Shown piece by piece: positions 44,172 to 52,661 of a stretch of 64,000 nucleotides of DNA; the stretch's first letter is position 1; the number at the start of each line of letters is the position of its first letter. The notes beneath the pieces were generated by a model. It ran no database searches, was not told the DNA's origin, and saw only the letters and a program-made list of their open reading frames with translations. The translations under genes and the position numbers were made by a program. This stretch comes from an uncultured Prevotella sp. GTDB lineage: Bacteria; Bacteroidota; Bacteroidia; Bacteroidales; Bacteroidaceae. The DNA lies in contig CAMBOI010000002.1 of assembly GCA_945869265.1 (NCBI GenBank), positions 1-64,000 on the forward strand. The letters are read 5' to 3'.

Positions 44172-45597
44172 ACCTAAACAGCCTGCCTACGTCTTCTGCC
44201 TTGAAGGGCAGGGGACCACGGCCTAATTCGGGTGCGTTGTATGATTTCAGGAAGTTGTCGTAGAACGACGGGTATTTCTGTGGCATCACGAATGGTTTGT
44301 GTGCCTTGCCTTGACGATCGACATAGCAGAAATATGGCTTGCCGTAGAGCCCGTCGTCGCGCTTGCTGGCAAACACAAACCATCGGCTGTTGCTGCTCCA
44401 TGAGTGATAGGTGTCGGACATGTTACTGTTTACGACACTCAAGGAATCCACTTTTCTTGTTTCCAAGTTAATCATCCTTAGGTCAGTCTCGCGGTGCCAG
44501 ATTGGGAATGTGCCGTACGCCTGTTGGGTATATAGTAGCAGTTTGCCATTGGGCGACACTCGTGGATGGCATACCGACGTGGAAGCCTCGGTGAGAGTGT
44601 CGGCCTTGGTGCCGATAGTCTCGTTGGTGGCGTCAAAAGGAATGCGGCAGAGCACATACTGCAATCCTCTTACGGCAGTCCCGAGGTCGGCAGAGTCGCG
44701 ACGTAACAACGAGTTGCGCGCCGTGCAGTAGTAGATGTATTTGCCGTCGGGCGAGAATGTGGGGAAGGTCTCGAGCCACAGACTGTCGGCAAGTAGGGGA
44801 CTGCGGATAATCTTACGTTGGTCGAGGTCGGCAATATACACATCCGACGCAGTGTCAAATACTTCTAATCGCTTACTGCCTGCAGCATGGAAGGCTGGAA
44901 TAATCTTGTTGGCTGAAAAGACTATATGCCTTCCGTCGGGATGAAAACCGAAATACACGCTTCCGCCAACCATCCCTTCGGCCTTGATGTCGAGCAGCTC
45001 CAGTTTGCCGTTGCGGTTGAGCACTGCTCCACCGCCTTCGCCTCTGACGTACATCATTGACAAATCGGGCGACTGATTGCTATATGTGTGACAATTCATG
45101 CAGCGGTTGCCCACTCGCTCATAGTCGCAGAAGTTGCGTGTGGTAAAATCCTCAAGACAACGCTCCTGCAACTGCAGACGGCTGAACACCTCATAGTCGG
45201 GTTCTATCAGTCGGTAGGTGAGCCAGGGGTCGATGCTATCACCCATGACAGTCCATGTAAACGGACGGTATTCCACCCACTCGTTCTCCTGTCCTACGCT
45301 CACGCTCACAGTGATTTTCTTGCCTACATTGTCGGCAAGCAACTTGCGCCAGTCGTCGATGTCAAATGTCACCTCATTTCCATTTTCGCTGCATAGCGTC
45401 TCTCCATTTACCTTCACCTTGACATCCTGGCATAGCGAATCGCGCACAAGGAAGTTAAGTGGAGCTATATTCACGGGTATGGTCACGTCGCGATAGTCGG
45501 GATAGATGGGTGCATCCATATCGGCTGTCACCTCCATCCTGTTGTCGCATCCTGTTGCCACAATCAGCAACATCATCCAATATATTATTCTTTTCAT
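44146..45597 (-). CDS. CxxCH-containing beta-propeller lipoprotein, module copy 3
   Basis: The 483-residue protein has a lipoprotein signal MKRIIYWMMLLIVATGC (Cys17), the shared IYPDYRDVTIPVNIAPLNF opening, RCMNCHTYS with CxxCH at 166-170, RGEGGG, propeller blades (GFHPDGRHIVF, FPTFSPDGKYIYY, PRVSPNGKLLLY, HSWSSNSRWFVFASKRDDG) and the PQKYPSFYD...NAPELG ending. It is the most divergent of the three. It follows its DUF6057-like partner after a spacer of 'tttcaatatttcaattttt' repeats. Confidence 0.8.
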   Translation of the reverse strand: MKRIIYWMMLLIVATGCDNRMEVTADMDAPIYPDYRDVTIPVNIAPLNFLVRDSLCQDVKVKVNGETLCSENGNEVTFDIDDWRKLLADNVGKKITVSVSVGQENEWVEYRPFTWTVMGDSIDPWLTYRLIEPDYEVFSRLQLQERCLEDFTTRNFCDYERVGNRCMNCHTYSNQSPDLSMMYVRGEGGGAVLNRNGKLELLDIKAEGMVGGSVYFGFHPDGRHIVFSANKIIPAFHAAGSKRLEVFDTASDVYIADLDQRKIIRSPLLADSLWLETFPTFSPDGKYIYYCTARNSLLRRDSADLGTAVRGLQYVLCRIPFDATNETIGTKADTLTEASTSVCHPRVSPNGKLLLYTQQAYGTFPIWHRETDLRMINLETRKVDSLSVVNSNMSDTYHSWSSNSRWFVFASKRDDGLYGKPYFCYVDRQGKAHKPFVMPQKYPSFYDNFLKSYNAPELGRGPLPFKAEDVGRLFRSKPLPFTF

Positions 45598-45636
45598 TAG
45601 CCCTTTATTTTTTCAATATTTCAATTTTTCAATATT

Positions 45637-46920
45637 TCAATTTTTAAACAGTTCCCTGTACATCGGCTCTGTCGGTTGTCCATAGACTGGGATATAGTAT
45701 TTCTTCATATCCTCCATGAACATATCCCTTGCCCCGACGATATAATCAGTGCAGAGCAAGTAGTCGAGAGCCACACGGTTGTGAGGATTGGCAGCCAACA
45801 GTGTTGTCAGCACGTCACGGCAGTTGGCGTTGGCGCGCAGTGTGTCATTCTTGATGGCATATTCCCGCTTGGAGGTCAGTGACATCGAGCGCAGTTTGCC
45901 ATCGCGTGTGGGGCGGTTGGCTTTTGCCCATCTGCTGTAGGCAAGTGTGTTGTCGAGAATGCGCAGGTATTTCATTGCCGCAGGGTAGTCGCCTGCCACA
46001 AGGTTGGCCTCGGCAAGTCGTTTTACCATTCTCACGTTGCGGTTGTCGGGTGCGAACACGCATGCCAACAGTGCCTCGCGCTCGGCAAGTGTCATGTCGC
46101 CGAGGGCATAATACAGTTCGCCTACCATCTTTATCTCAACGGGAGTGGATTTAGGTCCTATCTCGTATAGCGTACCGAGATTCACCGGTTTCACCTTATT
46201 AATAACTTCAGGCAGTTGGCGGCGTTGGGCCATCACAAGATAATAATAGAAGGCCGCCTCGTTGGTGGGATTAGGCATTTCCCTCACCTTTGCCAACATC
46301 TCGTCGTGCCTGCCAAAGTAATACAGACTCTCTATCTCAAGATACTTCTCGACATCCATGTCGGGTTTTTGCAGGCGGCCAAGATTCGGTTGCCAGAACA
46401 TCCATACACATAAGGGCATGAAGGCTATTGACAAGAGAGCTGCTATCTTGGCAGTTCCCTGGCTGTATCGAATATATCGCCATTTAGGGGTGGCGATGAT
46501 TATCATTGTGAGTAGCATACCCGTGATAGACAAAAGCTGTCCCAAACGGTATTCTACATCAAAGTTGAGTGCTGCCGTAAGTAACATCATTGTTATTCCG
46601 GCAGCGAAGGCCAAGGGGCGCATTAATCCAATCTTGCGCAGGAGACATGTGAGCATAAGTCCGGTGACGGTGATGACGACGGTGAGTATTGCTGCCCCCG
46701 CATAGGTGTAGTAATACATTTGCGTCAGGAAGTCGCCCGCCATATTGGCTGCCCACGCCTTGCGGTCGAAGTAGGTGGCAAGGTAGTCGGCAGACATCAG
46801 GAACAGTTGGTTCTGCTCCTTGTAGTAGAACGAGTATTCATAAGCAAACTGGAAAAAGCTCCAGATGCCTAATGCAGTGATCAATACTGCAATATATGGA
46901 ACGATTCTATTGGCTTTCAT
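45637..46920 (-). CDS. DUF6057-like polytopic membrane protein, module copy 3 (short form)
   Basis: From ATG 46920 (the track's extension lies in the promoter) the ~427-residue protein has the family loop YYKEQNQLFLMSADYLATYF and AGDFLTQMYYYTYAGA, fewer membrane helices (about six) than its paralogs, and the TPR-like soluble tail (AEANLVAGDYPAAMKYLRIL). It lacks ~120 residues of the membrane part. It precedes the copy 3 propeller lipoprotein. Function unknown. Confidence 0.72.
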   Translation of the reverse strand: MKANRIVPYIAVLITALGIWSFFQFAYEYSFYYKEQNQLFLMSADYLATYFDRKAWAANMAGDFLTQMYYYTYAGAAILTVVITVTGLMLTCLLRKIGLMRPLAFAAGITMMLLTAALNFDVEYRLGQLLSITGMLLTMIIIATPKWRYIRYSQGTAKIAALLSIAFMPLCVWMFWQPNLGRLQKPDMDVEKYLEIESLYYFGRHDEMLAKVREMPNPTNEAAFYYYLVMAQRRQLPEVINKVKPVNLGTLYEIGPKSTPVEIKMVGELYYALGDMTLAEREALLACVFAPDNRNVRMVKRLAEANLVAGDYPAAMKYLRILDNTLAYSRWAKANRPTRDGKLRSMSLTSKREYAIKNDTLRANANCRDVLTTLLAANPHNRVALDYLLCTDYIVGARDMFMEDMKKYYIPVYGQPTEPMYRELFKN

Positions 46921-46943
46921 ATAGTAAGTTGTCTTTATCGGGT

Positions 46944-46952
46944 GCAAAAATA
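46944..46952 (-). promoter_or_regulatory. -7 promoter element for the copy 3 module
   Basis: Minus-strand TATTTTTGC matches TAnnTTTG, 23 bases before ATG 46920. No TTG at the standard spacing. Confidence 0.4.
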
Positions 46953-47035
46953 CTAAAACTTTTCCGTATATGGCTACAAAACTGATGTTTTTTTGATGTT
47001 TTTTCTGATATATGGATTAAAAAGTGTAATTAGAT

Positions 47036-47066
47036 TTGGCTGCTTGGTCAAAATAATGTAACTTTG
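47036..47066 (+). promoter_or_regulatory. Promoter TTG-N20-TAACTTTG for the S9 peptidase
   Basis: TTG 47036-47038 and TAACTTTG 47059-47066 are 20 bases apart. Confidence 0.75.
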
Positions 47067-47099
47067 CAGTCGTTAGGACATTAAAAAATAATAATAGCA

Positions 47100-49544
47100 A
47101 TGAAACTATACCGAAATCTTATGCTTGCCATGATGCCGATGGCATTGGCAACTACTATCAGTGCCGCCGATTATCAGGTGGAGAGGGTGCGATATGCAGG
47201 ACCGTTTAATGTCGTGCAACCCCTTGTACTCGACAGTATCGACAATAACCAGACACGTTATTCGGCTGACAATGCCGTGGCTACAACATTGTCACTTGAT
47301 TTGACTAATGCAAAACCGCTTGTCGATTTGTCTTCTCTCAAGCTCGACTCCGCCACACTTAATATGGTGCGTTTCGACGTTATGGCATCAAACTATATAA
47401 AGGAACTGAAGGCTAATGTCAAGGGAGCAAAGAAATATAAACTCTATGCCGACGGAGTGGAGCAGGGGGGAGCCTTATCCTTGCAGCCGGGCTATCATTC
47501 GTTGACTCTGAAGTTTGTGGCGGACAGTACGGGATTGGCTATATCATTGCCCTCGGAATCATTGTCATCGGCAGACGGCGGAAAGCATGCCCTCATGATG
47601 GCTGACGTGTTGGCAACGCGCATAACCAACAAGGCGTCTCTCTCTCCTTCGGGCAGATGGGCTCTTGTGGGATGGCGTTGGCTTGATGCCACTAACAAGA
47701 CACGCTCGCAGAATCTGCTCGTTGACCTAAAGACAGGAATGAAACGCTCCGTAAGCGACCGACTGTCGTGGATGCCCTCTTCCGACAGATATTATTATTT
47801 GGCAGAGGAGGGAGACAAGAAGCCCCTGAAGGCTGTTGACCCCGCAACAGGAGTTGAGACGGTGCTCACTCCCGACATGCCCACCTATTACTATGCAATA
47901 TCACCCACCGAGACATTCGCCATCATAATGCAGTCGCATGATGGACCTAAGAAGGAAGACGGTGTATTTGAGATTGTGCATCCCGACGACCGTCAACCTG
48001 GGTGGCGCACGAGATATTCGTTGGCACGTCTTGACTTTGCAACGGGAATGGTGCAGCCACTTACCTATACTTACCATCCTGTGTCGATAAGCGACATAAC
48101 TCCCGATGGCAGACATATCCTCTTCTCTGTAGCCACCGACTCGCTCACGCAGCGACCTACAACACGTCAGACATTCTACGATCTCGACTTGCAGACCATG
48201 CAAAGCAAAATGCTGGTAGAGAAGGACGGATTTATAGGCAATGCCATCTATGGAGGCAATAGCGACAAGGTGTTCTTTGTGGCAAGCACTGAGGCTTTCG
48301 GCTGTATTGGCAAGAGAGTGCCCGAGGGCGCAACACCGAGCATGTATGACTATCATCTCTATGTTATGGACACCGCCACCCGCAAGGTCACTCCTCTCAC
48401 TGCTGACGATGCCACAAGTATCGAGGATGTGGTTTATTCGTTGTATGACAAGTGTCTGTATTATACCGCGCAGAACGGGGACAGTGTAAGTCTGTATCGC
48501 CTCGACCCCAAGACCTTGCGCTCGTCTAAGGTGCGCCAACCGCTTGAGGTGATAAGTGGAATGAGTGTTGCCGAAAAGGGTGGCAATATTATGGTGCATG
48601 GTTCGTCGGCGGATGTGCCCTATGAGATATATAATATCACATCTCCTGCAGGCAGACCCAAGGTTGTGCTTGTGGCTGACCCCAATGCAGAGGTCAAATC
48701 TTCTCTCGACATCAGCGAGGTGAAAGCATGGAGCTTCCAGTCGCCACGAGGCTATCGTGTCACGGGATTTTATAGTCTGCCCGTCAATTTCGACCCGTCA
48801 AAGAAATATCCCGTTATTGTGCATTATTATGGTGGTTGTTCGCCTACTTCGCGCCGCTATGGTAATGGTTCGCATTATCCGGCATTCTATTGGAACGCTC
48901 TCGGCTATATCGTCTTCACGGTTAACCCCTCGGGAGCGTCGGGTTATGGTCAGGAGTGGGCGTCACGCCATGTGAACACTATGGGCGAAGGCCCGGCACA
49001 GGACATTATCGACGCCACGCGACAGTTTGCCAAGGATGTTCCGCAGTGTGATGCCGACCACATCGGTTGTATATCGGCATCTTATGGCGGATTTATGACC
49101 CAGTATATGATGACCAAGGACAATCCTTTCGCCTGTGGAGTGTCGCATGCGGGTATATCCAGTCACACCAGCTATTGGGGTGAGGGATATTGGGGATATT
49201 CATATAGCGAGACATCGGCTGCCAACAGTTATCCCTGGACACGCAAGGACCTGTTTGTTGAGCGTTCGCCACTTTATAATGCTGACAAGATAAAGAAGCC
49301 TATCCTCTTCACTCATGGCACTGCCGACACTAATGTGCCTGTGGGCGAGAGTATTCAGATGTACACGGCACTTCGTCTGCTAGGTGTGCCTACGGCATTT
49401 GTCGAGGTTGAGGGTGAAAATCATGGTATCATGGATCCCGCAAAACGCATCAAGTGGATTAACTCAATCATGGCTTGGTTTCAGAAGTGGCTCAAGGACG
49501 ATTCGTCATGGTGGGATGCCATATATACTCCGAAGAAGCTGTAG
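47100..49544 (+). CDS. Secreted S9-family (prolyl oligopeptidase/DPP4-like) serine peptidase
   Basis: The 814-residue protein has a signal peptide (MKLYRNLMLAMMPMALATTISA), a DPP4-type propeller in the first ~560 residues (SPSGRWALVGWRW; TPDGRHILFS), and an alpha/beta hydrolase domain. The nucleophile lies in CISASYGGFMTQYM, the Asp in HGTADTNVPVGES and the His in EGENHGIMDP. It would cleave short peptides in the periplasm or at the surface. It is monocistronic, divergent from module copy 3. Confidence 0.93.
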   Translation: MKLYRNLMLAMMPMALATTISAADYQVERVRYAGPFNVVQPLVLDSIDNNQTRYSADNAVATTLSLDLTNAKPLVDLSSLKLDSATLNMVRFDVMASNYIKELKANVKGAKKYKLYADGVEQGGALSLQPGYHSLTLKFVADSTGLAISLPSESLSSADGGKHALMMADVLATRITNKASLSPSGRWALVGWRWLDATNKTRSQNLLVDLKTGMKRSVSDRLSWMPSSDRYYYLAEEGDKKPLKAVDPATGVETVLTPDMPTYYYAISPTETFAIIMQSHDGPKKEDGVFEIVHPDDRQPGWRTRYSLARLDFATGMVQPLTYTYHPVSISDITPDGRHILFSVATDSLTQRPTTRQTFYDLDLQTMQSKMLVEKDGFIGNAIYGGNSDKVFFVASTEAFGCIGKRVPEGATPSMYDYHLYVMDTATRKVTPLTADDATSIEDVVYSLYDKCLYYTAQNGDSVSLYRLDPKTLRSSKVRQPLEVISGMSVAEKGGNIMVHGSSADVPYEIYNITSPAGRPKVVLVADPNAEVKSSLDISEVKAWSFQSPRGYRVTGFYSLPVNFDPSKKYPVIVHYYGGCSPTSRRYGNGSHYPAFYWNALGYIVFTVNPSGASGYGQEWASRHVNTMGEGPAQDIIDATRQFAKDVPQCDADHIGCISASYGGFMTQYMMTKDNPFACGVSHAGISSHTSYWGEGYWGYSYSETSAANSYPWTRKDLFVERSPLYNADKIKKPILFTHGTADTNVPVGESIQMYTALRLLGVPTAFVEVEGENHGIMDPAKRIKWINSIMAWFQKWLKDDSSWWDAIYTPKKL

Positions 49545-49581
49545 TGTATTGATATAAATCAATAATATTACACTTTAATAC

Positions 49582-49642
49582 AAAAACACGATGCAAAAGT
49601 TGCAGATTGAAAGAAATATGCTTAATTTTGCATCGTGTTTTT
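49582..49642. terminator. 17-bp inverted repeat: terminator overlapping the GH43 promoter
   Basis: AAAAACACGATGCAAAA (49582-49598) and TTTTGCATCGTGTTTTT (49626-49642) are exact inverse copies. It lies 38 bases after the S9 peptidase stop and ends in T's, so it can terminate that gene. The right arm also contains most of the -7 box of the next promoter. Confidence 0.65.
49600..49630 (+). promoter_or_regulatory. Promoter TTG-N20-TAATTTTG for the GH43 gene
   Basis: TTG 49600-49602 and TAATTTTG 49623-49630 are 20 bases apart, inside the loop and right arm of the inverted repeat. Confidence 0.7.
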
Positions 49643-49749
49643 CATAGTATTAGATTTAAGGTTAACAAAGGTTTTGGGGTCGCAGCGGCGGCCCTTTTTT
49701 GCAGGTAACAACTGAGTCTATAAATATTAATATAATAACTATTCCCAAA

Positions 49750-51264
49750 ATGAGAAAAATCAAAATGACAATCGCTGCCTCTTTGTTTGCCCTTATGGCA
49801 TTGGCACAGAGTATCAATCCGGTGATTCCCGGATTTCATCCCGACCCATCGGTTTGCAGGGTGGGGGATAAGTTTTATCTTGTAAACTCGTCGTTCCAGT
49901 ATTTCCCTGGTGTGCCCGTCTTCGAGAGCAGCGACATGCAGCACTGGACGCAGATAGGTAATGTGCTCGACCGCCCCTCGCAGTTGCAGCTCAAGGGGGC
50001 AACCTCGTGGCAGGGTATATATGCCCCTACGATTAGGTACAATGACGGTATCTACTATATGATAACGACAAACGTGGGCAATGGCGGCAACTTTATGGTG
50101 ACGGCATCAGATCCCCGTGGTCCATGGAGCGAACCGATGTGGCTCGAACAGCAAGGTATCGACCCTTCACTTTATTTCGAGAACGACGTGTGCTATATGG
50201 TGAGCAATCCCGACAACACGATAATGCTCTGCGAGATTGACCCTCGCACGGGTGGACAACTGACGGAGTCAAAACCGATATGGAGAGGTACGGGAGGGCG
50301 CTATCCCGAAGGATCACATATATATAAAAAGGATGGCTATTACTATCTGCTTATTTCCGAAGGAGGCACTGAGATTGCCCATAAACTGACAATTGCCCGC
50401 AGTAAGAATATCTATGGCCCGTATGAGGGCTGTCCTGATAATCCTATCTTCACTCATTGCTGTATGGCAGCACAGACATCGCAGATACAGGGCACCGGTC
50501 ATGGCGACTTTGTGCAGGGTGCCGACGGCAGATGGTGGTTGTCGTTCCTTGCCTTCCGTTTCATTGGTGGTAGCTATCATCATCTCGGACGTGAGACTTT
50601 TGTGTTGCCTGTGGAATGGCCTGAAGGCGGTTGGCCTGTGGTTAATGGCGGAAGACCGGCGGAAGTGACAGGTCAATCCACTGCCATTGCAAACAGTTGT
50701 TCGACCACATTCCAAAATATCGGTCCGGAGTTTATTCATATCCAGCAACCAGTGGAGGAGAGATACGAACATGTGGGCACGGCTTTGCGACTGCATTGCT
50801 CACCATCATCTCTCACTGCCAACAACCAACCGACATTCATAGGCCGACGAATGCAGAATGCTAACATGGCTGCCACAACATTCATGGATGCCACGGGATT
50901 GCAGTCGGGTGATGAGGCTGGATTCACTCTGTATCAAATACACGACGGACACAGTGACATTGTTGTAGGCCGTGAGACAGACGGACGACTATATGTCACG
51001 TTGCGCCACACCATCAAGTCGCTTGTGAAGGAAGAGCCGCGCCGATATGTTGACAATCCCAAGATGTTCATGAGAATACAGACCACCACACCCGAAATTG
51101 TCACTTTCCTTGTGGGTGAGACACTCTACAACATGCAGCCTCTCGGCACTATCGACTCACCTCTACTCTCTACCGAGGTGGTGGGCGGATTCACAGGTGC
51201 CATTCTCGGATTGTATGCCACAGGTAAGGGCTATGCCGACTTTTTCCACCTCGATTACCGATAA
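49750..51264 (+). CDS. Glycoside hydrolase family 43 (beta-xylosidase/arabinofuranosidase type)
   Basis: The start is ATG 49750, which gives a signal peptide (MRKIKMTIAASLFALMALAQ); the track's 17 extra codons lie in the leader. The ~504-residue protein has an N-terminal five-blade propeller with the general base Asp in PGFHPDPSV, the DPSLYFENDVCYM segment and the acid Glu in YPEGSHIYKKDGYYYLL, then a C-terminal beta-sandwich (GFTLYQIHDGHSDIVVGRE) as in xylosidase-like GH43 members. Substrate is likely xylo- or arabino-oligosaccharide. It is not in an obvious polysaccharide utilisation locus. Confidence 0.93.
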   Translation: MRKIKMTIAASLFALMALAQSINPVIPGFHPDPSVCRVGDKFYLVNSSFQYFPGVPVFESSDMQHWTQIGNVLDRPSQLQLKGATSWQGIYAPTIRYNDGIYYMITTNVGNGGNFMVTASDPRGPWSEPMWLEQQGIDPSLYFENDVCYMVSNPDNTIMLCEIDPRTGGQLTESKPIWRGTGGRYPEGSHIYKKDGYYYLLISEGGTEIAHKLTIARSKNIYGPYEGCPDNPIFTHCCMAAQTSQIQGTGHGDFVQGADGRWWLSFLAFRFIGGSYHHLGRETFVLPVEWPEGGWPVVNGGRPAEVTGQSTAIANSCSTTFQNIGPEFIHIQQPVEERYEHVGTALRLHCSPSSLTANNQPTFIGRRMQNANMAATTFMDATGLQSGDEAGFTLYQIHDGHSDIVVGRETDGRLYVTLRHTIKSLVKEEPRRYVDNPKMFMRIQTTTPEIVTFLVGETLYNMQPLGTIDSPLLSTEVVGGFTGAILGLYATGKGYADFFHLDYR

Positions 51265-51332
51265 TTTTTGTAAAGTCCACATATCAAAATTAACAAAATA
51301 ACAACTTTTATCATAAAAAAACGTCAAAATGC

Positions 51333-51363
51333 TTGTAAGTGAGAAATAAAATGAGTAATTTTG
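51333..51363 (+). promoter_or_regulatory. Promoter TTG-N20-TAATTTTG for fba
   Basis: TTG 51333-51335 and TAATTTTG 51356-51363 are 20 bases apart; leader about 45 bases. Confidence 0.75.
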
Positions 51364-51414
51364 CGGTCGATAACAGAAAGATTATTTTTAGTAACATAAA
51401 AAAACATAAAGAAA

Positions 51415-52419
51415 ATGGTTAGTTACAAGGAATTGGGTCTCGTGAATACTCGCGAGATGTTTAAGAGAGCAGTAGCCGGTGGCTATGCTATCCCAGCTTT
51501 CAACTTTAACACAATGGAGCAGATGCAGGCTATCGTGCAGGCTGCAGTAGAAACAAAGTCACCTGTCATCATGCAGGTATCAAAGGGCGCTCGCAACTAT
51601 GCCAACGCCACTATCCTCCGCTATATGGCTCAGGGTGCAGTAGAGTATGCTAAGGAGCTCGGTTGCGAGCATCCTGAAATCGTGCTCCACCTCGACCACG
51701 GTGATAGCTTCGAGCTTTGCAAGGATTGCATCGACATGGGCTTCTCTTCAGTGATGATCGACGGTTCACACCTCCCCTACGAGGAGAACGTTGCTCTCGC
51801 TAAGAAGGTTGTTGACTATGCTCATCAGTTTGACGTAACTGTTGAGGCTGAGCTCGGTGTCCTCGCTGGTGTTGAGGATGAGGTTTCGGCTGCTGAGTCA
51901 CACTACACAAAGCCTGAGGAGGTTATCGACTTCGCTACTCGTACAGGTTGCGATTCACTCGCTATCTCTATCGGTACTTCTCATGGTGCATACAAGTTCA
52001 CTCCTGAGCAGTGCACACGCGATCCGAAGACTGGTCTTCTCGTTCCTCCTCCATTGGCATTCGATATCCTCGCCGAGATCGAGCAGAAGTTGCCTGGATT
52101 CCCTATCGTGCTCCACGGTTCTTCTTCAGTTCCTCAGGACGAGGTTGCAACTATCAACAAGTTCGGTGGCAAGTTGCCCGATGCTATCGGTATCCCCGAG
52201 GATCAGCTCCGTCAGGCAGCAAAGAGCGCTGTTTGCAAGATCAACATCGACTCTGACTCTCGTCTCGCCATGACTGCTGCTATTCGTCAGCACCTTGCTG
52301 AGCATCCTGGAGACTTCGACCCACGTCAGTATCTGAAGCCTGCTCGTGAGAACATGAAGAAGATGTACATCCACAAGATTGTGAACGTACTCGGTTCTGA
52401 CGGCAAGCTCGCTCAGTAA
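51415..52419 (+). CDS. fba: Class II fructose-bisphosphate aldolase
   Basis: The 334-residue protein matches class II aldolases: IPAFNFNTMEQ, the LHLDHGDSFE motif with H92, catalytic D94 and zinc ligand H95, VEAELGVLAGVED, and IVLHGSSSVPQ. It interconverts fructose 1,6-bisphosphate with dihydroxyacetone phosphate and glyceraldehyde 3-phosphate. Codon use is visibly more biased (CTC, GCT, GTT) than its neighbours, as expected for a highly expressed gene. Confidence 0.97.
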   Translation: MVSYKELGLVNTREMFKRAVAGGYAIPAFNFNTMEQMQAIVQAAVETKSPVIMQVSKGARNYANATILRYMAQGAVEYAKELGCEHPEIVLHLDHGDSFELCKDCIDMGFSSVMIDGSHLPYEENVALAKKVVDYAHQFDVTVEAELGVLAGVEDEVSAAESHYTKPEEVIDFATRTGCDSLAISIGTSHGAYKFTPEQCTRDPKTGLLVPPPLAFDILAEIEQKLPGFPIVLHGSSSVPQDEVATINKFGGKLPDAIGIPEDQLRQAAKSAVCKINIDSDSRLAMTAAIRQHLAEHPGDFDPRQYLKPARENMKKMYIHKIVNVLGSDGKLAQ

Positions 52420-52436
52420 TTGAATAACTACAAAAT

Positions 52437-52470
52437 AAAAAGGGCAACCATTGCGGTTGTCCTTTTTTAT
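52437..52470. terminator. Bidirectional terminator after fba
   Basis: AAAAAGGGCAACC-attgc-GGTTGTCCTTTTTT: an ~9-bp stem with A/T tracts at both sides, between fba and the convergent 62-residue gene. Confidence 0.9.
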
Positions 52471-52471
52471 T

Positions 52472-52660
52472 TTATTTATGTCGGTTGGCCCTTTGTTCGC
52501 GGTACTTGGCCTTCTGTCGGGCTGAACCGCTGCCGTGGGCTCCTGTGATGTATTTCTTTTTCTTGGCCTTGGTCTTCACCTTGTCCTTATTGGGATCGCC
52601 CTTTGGCATTCCCTTGAACACCATCCCGCCGCCGGCAATAATATCGTCAATATCTGCCAT
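52472..52660 (-). CDS. Small basic conserved-looking protein, coupled to AICAR transformylase
   Basis: The 62 residues (MADIDDIIAGGGMVFKGMPK then ...KTKAKKKKYITGAHGSGSARQKAKYREQRANRHK) have an acidic head and a strongly basic, likely disordered tail, suggesting nucleic-acid or ribosome contact. The ATG comes one base after the stop codon of the upstream AICAR transformylase gene, so translation is probably coupled, and a good terminator follows. I do not recognise the family. Confidence 0.6.
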   Translation of the reverse strand: MADIDDIIAGGGMVFKGMPKGDPNKDKVKTKAKKKKYITGAHGSGSARQKAKYREQRANRHK

Positions 52661-52661
52661 A

